From positions 1-8,054 of the forward strand of contig CAMLIU010000053.1 of assembly GCA_946479995.1 (NCBI GenBank): a DNA stretch of 8,054 nucleotides. The letters are read 5' to 3'. The position numbers and the translations under genes were made by a program. Under the pieces are notes generated by a model that saw only the letters and a program-made list of their open reading frames with translations, made no database searches and was not told the DNA's origin. Below are positions 1 to 7,500 of the stretch, piece after piece (within the stretch, counting starts at the first letter, position 1; each line of letters begins with the position of its first letter). The DNA comes from an uncultured Gemmatimonadota bacterium. GTDB taxonomy: Bacteria; Gemmatimonadota; Gemmatimonadetes; Gemmatimonadales; Gemmatimonadaceae.

Positions 1-1947
1 CAGATGCCGCGCCTGCTCGGCCTCGCCTACGCGAGCAAGCTGTATCGCAACCTGCCCGAGCTGCACGACCTCACCGAGTTCTCGCACAACGGCGACGAAG
101 TCGCCTTCGGCACCATCGGCAACGCGTCGTGCGCGGAGGGAGTGTTCTGGGAGACGATCAACGCCGCCGGCGTGCTCCAGGTGCCGATGCTCCTCTCGGT
201 GTGGGACGACGGCTACGGCATCTCGGTGCCGAACGAGCTGCAGGTGACGAAGGGGAACATCGGCACGCTGCTCCAGGGGTTCCGTCGCGCGCGCAACGAA
301 CCCGGCTACGAGCTGGCGACGGCGCGCGGGTGGGATTATCCGGAGCTCCTCGAGACCTACCAGCGCACCGTGCGCATCGTGCGCGGCGAGCACGTGCCGG
401 CGGTGGTGCACGTGGTAGAGCTCACGCAGCCGCAGGGGCACTCCACCTCCGGCAGCCACGAGCGCTACAAGAGCAAGGACCGCCTGAAGTGGGAGAAGGA
501 GCACGACGGCATCCTGCGCATGCGCCGCTGGATCATCGAGCAGGAGATGGCCACGGAGGCGGAGCTCGATGCGATCGAGGAGGAGGAGTCCAACCATGTG
601 CGCGAGGCGCGCGACGCGGCGTGGAACGCCTACGAGCAGCCGATCCGAGATGAAGCCGCGTCCGTAGGCGCGATGATCGGACAGCTCACCGACGCGGGCG
701 GGACCGACGCCGACGCGGTGCGCGCGCTGCAGGACGAGCTGGCGAAGCGTCGCGATCCGCTGCGCCGCGACGTCACCATCGCTGCCCGCCGCGCTCTGTT
801 CGCCGCGCGCGGCACGAGCGAGGAGGCGAAGCATCCGCTGCGCGGCTGGCTGGACGCCCAGAAGCCGCTCGACGAGGAGCGCTATCACGCCTTCCTCCAC
901 GACGAGAGCGAGACCTCGGCGCTCCGCGTGCCCGTCGTCGCCCCCGAGTACGACGAAAGCTCGGTCGACGTGGACGCGTACAAGGTGCTCAACGCCGCCT
1001 TCGACAGGGCGCTGGCGCGCGACCCGCGCGTCATCGCCTTCGGCGAGGACGTCGGCAAGCTGGGCGACGTGAACCAGGGATTCGTGGACCTGCAGGCGAA
1101 GTACGGCGAGCTGCGCGTCGGCGACGCCGGCATCCGCGAGGCCACCATCGTGGGCCAGGCGATCGGCATGGCCATGCGCGGCCTTCGTCCCATCGCCGAG
1201 ATCCAGTATCTCGATTACCTGCTGTACGCGCTGCAGGTGATGTCCGACGACCTCGCCACCCTGCGCTATCGCACGCGCAACGGGCAGATGGCGCCCGTGA
1301 TCGTGCGCACGCGCGGTCATCGCCTCGTCGGCGTGTGGCACTCCGGCTCGCCGCTCGGCATGATGATCCACGCGCTGCGCGGCATGTACATCGCCGTCCC
1401 TCGCGACATGACCCGCGCCGCCGGCTTCTACAACACACTGCTGCAGTCGGGCGACCCGGGAATCGTGGTCGAGGTGCTGAACGCCTACCGCCTGAAGGAG
1501 AAGCTGCCGAGCAACATCGGCGAACTGACGACGCCGTTCGGTGTGGTGGACGTGCTGCGCGAGGGGCGCGACGTGACGGTGGTGACGTACGGTGCCTCCT
1601 GCGCCATCGCATCCGAGGCAGCGAAGCTCCTCGAGGGCGCCGGCATCGACGTGGAGCTCATCGACGCGCAGTCCCTCCTCCCCTTCGACCTCGAGGGGCG
1701 CATCGCCGAGTCGCTGAAGAAGACGAACCGCGTGCTCTTCCTGGACGAGGACGTGCCGGGGGGTGCGTCGTCGTACATGATGCAGCAGGTGCTGGAGCGG
1801 CAGGGCGGCTTCCACTGGCTGGACGCGATGCCCCGCACCCTCACCGGCGCCGCCCACCGCCCCGCCTATGGCCGCGACGGCGACTACTGGTCGAAGCCGA
1901 GCGTGGAGGACGTGTACGACACGGTCGTGGAGCTGATGAAGGAGTAG
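1..1947 (+). CDS. Fused E1 alpha/beta subunit of a ThDP-dependent 2-oxoacid dehydrogenase (5' partial)
   Basis: The frame is open from base 1, so the true start lies upstream. Numbering here begins at the Met at nt 4 (647 residues). It is E1 of a pyruvate or branched-chain 2-oxoacid dehydrogenase complex: ThDP-dependent decarboxylation and transfer of the acyl group to the E2 lipoyl domain. The alpha half (to about residue 200) has the ThDP/Mg block GNASCAEG at 39-46 ending in WDDGYGIS near 67-74, then GHS at 145-147 in the phospho-loop region. A charged linker (about 200-318) leads to the beta half: transketolase pyrimidine domain with GEDVG, the presumed catalytic Glu379 in GIRE and His446 in WHSGS, then the C-terminal transketolase domain from about 508. 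Such one-chain E1 fusions are usually near 800 residues, so roughly 150 N-terminal residues are probably missing. The substrate cannot be read from the sequence. Oddity: the two usual Mg ligands (Asp, Asn) are exchanged for Asn40 and Asp69. Confidence 0.93.
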   Translation, partial: QMPRLLGLAYASKLYRNLPELHDLTEFSHNGDEVAFGTIGNASCAEGVFWETINAAGVLQVPMLLSVWDDGYGISVPNELQVTKGNIGTLLQGFRRARNEPGYELATARGWDYPELLETYQRTVRIVRGEHVPAVVHVVELTQPQGHSTSGSHERYKSKDRLKWEKEHDGILRMRRWIIEQEMATEAELDAIEEEESNHVREARDAAWNAYEQPIRDEAASVGAMIGQLTDAGGTDADAVRALQDELAKRRDPLRRDVTIAARRALFAARGTSEEAKHPLRGWLDAQKPLDEERYHAFLHDESETSALRVPVVAPEYDESSVDVDAYKVLNAAFDRALARDPRVIAFGEDVGKLGDVNQGFVDLQAKYGELRVGDAGIREATIVGQAIGMAMRGLRPIAEIQYLDYLLYALQVMSDDLATLRYRTRNGQMAPVIVRTRGHRLVGVWHSGSPLGMMIHALRGMYIAVPRDMTRAAGFYNTLLQSGDPGIVVEVLNAYRLKEKLPSNIGELTTPFGVVDVLREGRDVTVVTYGASCAIASEAAKLLEGAGIDVELIDAQSLLPFDLEGRIAESLKKTNRVLFLDEDVPGGASSYMMQQVLERQGGFHWLDAMPRTLTGAAHRPAYGRDGDYWSKPSVEDVYDTVVELMKE

Positions 1948-1962
1948 GGAAGGCGAGTTGTC

Positions 1963-2267
1963 GCGCCTGCGGCAGGGCTCCTCATAGTGCAGGCTCCCCG
2001 CCGTGGGGAACGCAGATCTTCCCAGATCCTTCAACAGCCTGATCAACCGCAGATTCAAGCCTCGGGCGAGCCTCGGCGCACCGGTTCCATCCCCTACACC
2101 CCCAAAGCTTCTTGAATGTGTTGGAACGGCCTCGGGAGACTCTTCGGTGCGAGGAGCCTTCTCCCGCATGGAAAGATCTGCGTTGGATCAGGCCTTTAAG
2201 GATCTGTGCCGATCTGCGTTCCCATTCGACCGGGAGCCATGCGCCGTGAGGAGCCCTGCCGAGGCGC
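1963..2267. repeat. ~305-nt imperfect palindrome (long inverted repeat)
   Basis: The left arm (1963-2082) matches the reverse complement of the right arm (2146-2267) along its whole ~120 nt. By hand alignment about three quarters of columns are identical. The best blocks are GATCTGCGTTCCC (2211-2223 against 2006-2018), TGAGGAGCCCTGCCG (2247-2261 against the left arm's outer end, with AGTG/GCC-type drift beside it), and AAGGATCTG at 2198-2206. The 63-nt centre has a further short pairing (GGTTCCA at 2083 with TGGAAC at 2122). The element begins 15 nt after the E1 stop codon. Each arm also contains internal near-repeats of GATCTGCG. It looks like a dispersed intergenic element (MITE- or REP-like) or a long RNA hairpin. 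No transposase, and no clear target-site duplication, was seen. Confidence 0.8.
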
Positions 2268-2366
2268 ACCCACTGTCGACACGGAGCCGAAGAGGGAGAC
2301 GAGCCCTGCCGAGGCGGAGCACCGACGACGCGGAGCGGTGAAGAAAGAGAAGCCCTGCTATCGGCG
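2251..2366. repeat. Tandem ~50-nt repeat units sharing the palindrome's end block
   Basis: The 16-mer GAGCCCTGCCGAGGCG occurs exactly at 2251-2266 and again at 2301-2316, 50 nt apart. A degraded third copy (AGCCCTGCTATCGGCG) starts at 2351, again 50 nt on. Between the cores the units share a purine-rich tail (CGGAGC followed by GA-rich sequence), alignable only with small indels. The same core also appears inverted at the left end of the palindrome (1963-1979, with one extra base), so the tandem array and the palindrome are probably one family of repeat. No coding potential is evident. Confidence 0.7.
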
Positions 2367-2391
2367 CTGGCAGAACGAACGACCTATTCCT

Positions 2392-2413
2392 GACGCATGC
2401 TGAATGCAGCGTC
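2392..2413 (+). other. Small hairpin in the leader of the GH20 gene
   Basis: GACGC-a-TGC pairs with GCA-GCGTC around a TGAAT loop, an 8-bp stem with one bulged A. It ends 24 nt before the GTG start of the hexosaminidase gene. There is no T-tract, so an intrinsic terminator is unlikely. It may be a leader structure or chance. Confidence 0.3.
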
Positions 2414-2437
2414 TCACGCCCGGCTCACCGAGATACC

Positions 2438-4027
2438 GTGACTGATTCCTTCCGCATCACCTTCCGCACCGTCGCCGGTACCGCTTTCCTCCTCGCCGCG
2501 GCCTGCGCGCGCACCCCTGCGCCATCTGCGCCTGCGCCGGCGAAGCCCGCCGTGCCGGTGTTCTACGCGCCGCGCCTCGTCCCGCAGCCGGCGTCGCTCG
2601 CGCTGGCGGGGGACACGCCATTCGTCATCACCGAGCAGACGGTGCTCGAAGCCGACGGCGGCGATGCGATGCACGTCGCCGGCCTTTTCGCCGCGCGCAT
2701 CCGCCCCGCCACCGGTTTCGCACTCGTGCCGGCGGCGCCCGCCGTGGCCACGACCAGCATCCGCTTCCAGCTCCGCCCCGATCGAACCGACCTCGGCGAC
2801 GAAGGATACGAGCTCGTCGTGCGGCCGGACTCCATCCGCGTCATCGCCGGAGGCGGGGCAGGGCTCTTCCACGGCGCACAGACACTTCGCCAGCTCCTTC
2901 CGCCGGAGATCGAGTCCGACATCCGGATCGGCAGGCCCTGGGGCATCCCGTCCCTCACCATCCGCGACGTGCCCCGCTTCGCCTGGCGCGGCGCGATGCT
3001 CGACGTCGCGCGGCACTTCTTCACCGTGAACGAGGTGGAGCAGTACATCGACATCCTCGCGATGTACAAGATGAACGTGCTGCACCTGCACCTCGCCGAC
3101 GATCAGGGGTGGCGCATCGAGATCAAGTCGCGCCCGCTGCTGGCGCAGAAGGGATCAGTCACCGAGGTTGCGGGCCGTCCTGGCGGCGGTGGGTACTTCA
3201 CGCAGGAGGAGTACGCCGACATCGTGCGCTATGCGCAGGAGCGCTTCATCACGGTGGTGCCGGAGATCGACATGCCCGGCCACTTCAACGCGGCGCTCAT
3301 CGGCTATCCCGAGCTGGCCTGCAGCCGGCGCGCGCCGGGTCCGTATACGGGCATCGACGTTGGCTGGAGCACCGTCTGCGTGGACAGCGCGCAGAGCTAC
3401 GCGCTGATCGACGACGTCGTGCGGGAGGTCGCCGCGCTGACCCCGGGCCAGTATCTCCACATGGGCGGTGACGAGGTGGAGACGCTCACCCCCGCGCAGT
3501 ACGCCAGCTTCGTCGAGCGGGTGCAGGAGATCGTCGCGCGCCACGGCAAGAAGATGGTCGGCTGGGAGGAGATCACCGCCGCGCAGCTCCAGCCCGGCAC
3601 CATCGCCCAGCTCTGGCGCGCCGACTCGCTCCGGCATCCGCTCGGGCCCGGCGTGAGGATGCTCCTCTCGCCGGCGAAGAAGGCGTACATCGACCAGAAG
3701 TACGATCCCGCCACCGAGCTCGGACTCCGCTGGGCCGGCTACGTGGACGTGCGCGACTCGTACGACTGGGATCCGGGCACCTATCTCCACAACGTGGGCG
3801 AGGATCGCGTGGCTGGCGTGGAAGCACCTATCTGGACGGAGACGCTGCGCAACATCACCGCCGTGGAATACCTTGCCGTCCCGCGCCTCCCGGCCATCGC
3901 CGAGGTGGGCTGGAGTTCGCAGGGCTCTCGCGTATGGGACGACTTCCGCGAGCGCCTCGCCGCGCAGGGCACGCGATGGCGCATCCTCGGCATCAACTAC
4001 TACCGCTCGTCGCAGATCCCCTGGTAG
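2438..4027 (+). CDS. Beta-N-acetylhexosaminidase, glycoside hydrolase family 20, predicted lipoprotein
   Basis: This 529-residue protein starts at GTG. That start is chosen because it alone gives a complete export signal: a short positive N-terminus, a hydrophobic stretch (about 12-22) and a lipobox-like LLAAAC with Cys23, followed by a Pro/Ala-rich spacer. It is therefore probably an outer-membrane or periplasmic lipoprotein. The GH20 N-terminal accessory domain spans about 40-170, and the TIM-barrel catalytic domain runs from about 178 to the end. Landmarks are Arg184 in WRG (sugar-binding Arg of the family), HLHLADDQGW at 216-225, PEIDMPGH at 275-282, the catalytic pair Asp345-Glu346 in HMGGDE, and Trp376 in GWEE. 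GH20 enzymes remove terminal GlcNAc or GalNAc by substrate-assisted catalysis, so roles in chitin-oligosaccharide, glycan or peptidoglycan-fragment use are plausible. No clear Shine-Dalgarno is visible. It converges on the tryptophanase gene, with 27 nt between the stops. Confidence 0.95.
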   Translation: MTDSFRITFRTVAGTAFLLAAACARTPAPSAPAPAKPAVPVFYAPRLVPQPASLALAGDTPFVITEQTVLEADGGDAMHVAGLFAARIRPATGFALVPAAPAVATTSIRFQLRPDRTDLGDEGYELVVRPDSIRVIAGGGAGLFHGAQTLRQLLPPEIESDIRIGRPWGIPSLTIRDVPRFAWRGAMLDVARHFFTVNEVEQYIDILAMYKMNVLHLHLADDQGWRIEIKSRPLLAQKGSVTEVAGRPGGGGYFTQEEYADIVRYAQERFITVVPEIDMPGHFNAALIGYPELACSRRAPGPYTGIDVGWSTVCVDSAQSYALIDDVVREVAALTPGQYLHMGGDEVETLTPAQYASFVERVQEIVARHGKKMVGWEEITAAQLQPGTIAQLWRADSLRHPLGPGVRMLLSPAKKAYIDQKYDPATELGLRWAGYVDVRDSYDWDPGTYLHNVGEDRVAGVEAPIWTETLRNITAVEYLAVPRLPAIAEVGWSSQGSRVWDDFRERLAAQGTRWRILGINYYRSSQIPW

Positions 4028-4031
4028 CGCG

Positions 4032-4052
4032 CCCGGTCGGCGCGCGACCGGG
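4032..4052. terminator. Hairpin between convergent stops, possible bidirectional terminator
   Basis: CCCGGTC (4032-4038) pairs perfectly with GACCGGG (4046-4052) around a 7-nt loop, within the 27-nt gap between the GH20 and tryptophanase stop codons. The symmetric position suits termination from both sides. There is no U-tract on either strand, so it would be a non-canonical terminator. Confidence 0.55.
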
Positions 4053-4054
4053 AC

Positions 4055-5421
<1,367 letters not shown>

Positions 5422-5425
<4 letters not shown>

Positions 5426-6879
5426 GGCTGCATGGCGAAGTCGGATGATGCCATCGCCAGCGCGCGCTCGGGCCCCCAGTCGCCGCCAAGGATGCCGGCC
5501 GGGTGCACGCACTCGAAGCGGGCCTGGAAGAAGCGCAGGCGGGTAGGCTCGTACGTGAAGCGCAGCCCCTGCACGCGGGTTGCGATCCCGTGCACGGCGA
5601 TCACGCTCTCCGCCGTCACGTCCATGTGCGCCTGCGTGTAGACGCGGCGCGGGATGGTGAGTCGCACCAGCTCGAGCGCCGGATATCGGTTCTCGCCCGT
5701 GGTCGAATCGCGCCCCGCCGACACCGCTCCCCGCTCCATCGAGCGGATCCCCGACTCCACGTACAGCGCCGCCGCGAGCGCCTGCGCCGGAAACTCCGAG
5801 CGACGCAGGTGAGGGAGCATGGCGGCCGCGTCGAGAAACACCGCGTGGCCGCCGATCGGGCGCACGATCGGGACTCCCGCCTCGATCAGCTGCTGGCCGA
5901 GGTAGAGCACCTGTCCGATGCGGCTGCGGATGTGCTCCTCGCGCACCGACTCCTCGATGCCGATCGCCATCGCCTCGAGGTCGCGCCCGGCGAGCCCGCC
6001 GTAGGTGTGCAGGCCCTCGAACATCACGACGAGGCTGCGCGCCTCTTCGGCGAGCGCCGCGTCACGAAGGCCGAGCCAGCCGCCGATGTTGACCAGGGAG
6101 TCCTTCTTCCCCGACATCGTCGCGCCGTCGGTGAGGGCGCACATCTCGAGCAGGATGTCCGACACGAGCTTGTTGCGCTCGGCGGGCTCGCGCTGCTGGA
6201 TGAACCACGCGTTCTCCACCGCGCGCGTCGCATCCAGGATGAGCAGGATGCCGTGGCGCCGGGTATACTCGCGCACCGCTCGCAGGTTCTCGAGGCTGAT
6301 CGGCTGTCCCCCCGCCATGTTCACCGTGGCGGCAACGGAGACGTACGGCACCTTCGCCGGTCCGTAACGGCTGACCACTGCATCCAGCCTGGCGAGGTCC
6401 ACGTTTCCCTTGAAAGGGTGCTCCGACGTGGGATCGTGCGCCGCGTCGATGATGACGTCGTGGAACTGCGCGCCCGCCAGCTCCTGGTGGGCGCGCGTGG
6501 TGGTGAAGTACATGTTGCCCGGCACGTGGTCGCCGGGCTTGATGAGCATGCGCGACAGGATGTGCTCTGCGCCGCGTCCCTGGTGGGTAGGGATGAGCTC
6601 CGGGTAGCCGTAGTGGCGCTCGACCGCCTCCTGCAGGTGGTAGAAGTTGCGCGAGCCGGCGTACGCCTCGTCGCCGAGCATCATGCCGGCCCACTGGCGG
6701 TCCGACATCGCGCTCGTCCCCGAATCGGTGAGCAGGTCGATGTAGACGTCGTCGGAGCGGAGCAGGAAGGTGTTGTAGCCGGCGTCGCGGATGGCACGCT
6801 CGCGTTCGGCGCGGCTGGTGATGCGCAGGGGCTCGACGACCTTGATCCGCCACGGCTCGGCCCAGCTGTGTTGGCGCAT
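5422..6879 (-). CDS. tpl: Tyrosine phenol-lyase
   Basis: This PLP enzyme splits L-tyrosine to phenol, pyruvate and ammonia. The protein is 485 residues against 456 for the Citrobacter freundii enzyme, and aligns with it at a constant offset of +2 at every landmark checked. These are Thr51, Tyr73, Arg102, Asn187, Asp216, Arg219, Ser256, the PLP lysine Lys259 and Arg406. The residues that set phenol over indole specificity are present: Thr126 in YFTTTR (Thr124), Met381-Glu-Arg383-Gly (Met379, Arg381) and Phe450 in LRFF (Phe448). Citrobacter Met288 is Leu290 here. The C-terminus carries about 27 extra residues (459-485) that run into the tnaA start. Start choice: ATG at 6879 has GGGAG 5 nt upstream and matches the family N-terminus; an earlier ATG at 6939 would add 20 unconserved residues. 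It is the first gene of the operon, divergent from the thioesterase. Confidence 0.93.
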
Positions 6880-6884
6880 GGAAG

Positions 6885-6906
6885 CTCCCGTCCGACGCAC
6901 GGACGG
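6885..6906 (-). promoter_or_regulatory. Shine-Dalgarno of tpl with an overlapping hairpin
   Basis: On the - strand GGGAG (6889-6885) lies 5 nt before the tpl ATG, one of the few clear ribosome-binding sites in the window. A perfect 7-bp hairpin, CCGTCCG-TGCGT-CGGACGG (6906-6888), runs directly into it and takes up its first two Gs. It could limit ribosome access. A weak -10-like TATTCC at 6927-6922 would put both elements in the leader, but no good -35 was found. Confidence 0.45.
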
Positions 6907-6943
6907 CTGGGGGTGGACGCTGGAATACGGCCCCATCATGCGT

Positions 6944-6955
6944 CCGCCCGGGCGG
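6944..6955. promoter_or_regulatory. Perfect 12-bp palindrome, candidate operator
   Basis: CCGCCCGGGCGG is self-complementary and lies 65 nt upstream of the tpl start, in the region shared by two divergent genes. It is all G and C in a GC-rich genome, so chance occurrence is quite possible. Confidence 0.3.
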
Positions 6956-6988
6956 CGGTGCTGTCGGGAAAGCTCCGACTCCGCGTCG

Positions 6989-7003
6989 GGACAGGGCCTG
7001 TCC
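6989..7003. promoter_or_regulatory. 15-bp dyad, candidate operator of the divergent promoters
   Basis: GGACAGG-G-CCTGTCC is a perfect 7-bp dyad around one central base. It lies 52 nt upstream of the thioesterase start and 25 nt upstream of the -10-like TAGCAT, roughly where a -35 box or repressor site would be. A near-repeat GTCGGGAAAG / GTCGGGACAG (starting 6963 and 6985, 22 nt apart) leads into it. It suits a dimeric regulator, but no regulator gene is in the window. Confidence 0.45.
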
Positions 7004-7028
7004 TCGTGCGGCGTGCGGGCCCATCATG

Positions 7029-7034
7029 TAGCAT
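7029..7034 (+). promoter_or_regulatory. Weak -10 candidate for the thioesterase gene
   Basis: TAGCAT sits 21 nt before the ATG at 7056 and is among the few A/T-containing hexamers in the gap. No convincing -35 is seen. The gene also lacks a clear Shine-Dalgarno. Confidence 0.25.
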
Positions 7035-7055
7035 CGTTTCCCTGACCGCACGCCG

Positions 7056-7481
7056 ATGACCCAACGCGACGAGACGCTCCTCCCCGACTGGTACCGCGAG
7101 ATCCCGATCACCGGCCTTCCGCGGGTGCTCGGCATCGAGATGCTCGAGCTGACGAAGGAGCGCGTGGTGGCGACGATGCCGGTGGACGACCGCACCCGCC
7201 AACCCTTCGGCCTGCTGCACGGCGGCGCGTCCATCGCCCTCGCCGAGACGGTGGCGTCGTTCGGTGCCGCGGTGTTCATCGACCGCGAGCGCTATTCCGC
7301 GGTGGGGCAGGAGATCAACGGGAACCATCTGCGCCCGAAGACGGATGGCGTGGTGCGTGCCATCGGCGTGCCGGTGCACGTCGGACGCTCGACACAGGTG
7401 TGGTCGATCGAGATCCGCGACGAGCAGGAGCGGCTCGTGTGCGTCTCGAGGTGCACGATGGCAATCGTGGAGCGGCGCTGA
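7056..7481 (+). CDS. Hotdog-fold acyl-CoA thioesterase (YdiI/MenI/PaaI-like)
   Basis: The product has 141 residues, close to the ~136 of E. coli YdiI, and appears complete. It carries the family signature in order: ATMPVD (39-44), RTRQPFGLLHGGASIALAET (46-65) with the presumed catalytic Glu64, GQEINGNHLR near 89-98, and a C-terminal strand pattern around QVWSIEIRDEQERLVCVSR. Proteins of this group hydrolyse aromatic or aliphatic acyl-CoA, for example dihydroxynaphthoyl-CoA in menaquinone synthesis (MenI), phenylacetyl-CoA derivatives (PaaI), or misloaded acyl groups (EntH). The sequence does not show which. There is no signal peptide, so it is cytosolic. It is transcribed away from the tpl-tnaA operon and is followed 19 nt later by a nitroreductase gene on the same strand. 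Start chosen at the ATG that begins the homologous region; no Shine-Dalgarno is evident. Confidence 0.9.
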   Translation: MTQRDETLLPDWYREIPITGLPRVLGIEMLELTKERVVATMPVDDRTRQPFGLLHGGASIALAETVASFGAAVFIDRERYSAVGQEINGNHLRPKTDGVVRAIGVPVHVGRSTQVWSIEIRDEQERLVCVSRCTMAIVERR

Positions 7482-7488
7482 CGTTCGT

Positions 7489-7494
7489 TATCTT
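7489..7494 (+). promoter_or_regulatory. -10-like box for a possibly leaderless nitroreductase transcript
   Basis: TATCTT ends 6 nt before the ATG at 7501. If used as a -10 box, transcription would begin at or beside the start codon. The gap holds no Shine-Dalgarno, which fits leaderless translation. No strong -35 is visible in the end of the upstream gene. Cotranscription with the thioesterase gene is the alternative. Confidence 0.35.
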
Positions 7495-7500
7495 CCCCGC

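Larger units (their letters stand above)
6929..7028. repeat. Repeated 12-mer at both ends of the divergent intergenic region
   Basis: GGCCCCATCATG at 6929-6940 and GGGCCCATCATG at 7017-7028 differ at one base and have the same orientation, starting 88 nt apart. They flank the two dyads of the 176-nt region between tpl and the thioesterase gene. The right copy abuts the weak -10 candidate TAGCAT. They may be paired protein-binding sites; chance is not excluded. Confidence 0.4.

Noticed and set aside
1982..2341. Open frames on both strands inside the palindrome (about 95 and 112 codons)
   Set aside because: The two products reflect the inverted repeat itself. Neither has a ribosome-binding site or a recognisable fold.
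1948..2437. CRISPR array in the repeat-rich gap
   Set aside because: Only three decaying units, spacers that are themselves related, no cas gene, and the repeats merge with the palindrome.
5426..5512. Longer tryptophanase start up to 5512
   Set aside because: It would overlap conserved tpl coding sequence, and the added residues have no counterpart in the family.
6880..6939. An upstream ATG extending tyrosine phenol-lyase by 20 residues
   Set aside because: The GGGAG site and the family N-terminus both favour the ATG at 6879. The extra residues are encoded by the hairpin and leader.
6880..7055. A tnaC-type leader peptide upstream of the lyase operon
   Set aside because: No short frame with the expected Trp-containing peptide and spacing was found on the - strand.
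5503..7059. Long + strand open frame opposite tyrosine phenol-lyase (about 518 codons)
   Set aside because: Same antisense artefact: low-complexity, His/Arg/Val-rich, no domain, and it crosses the intergenic region.
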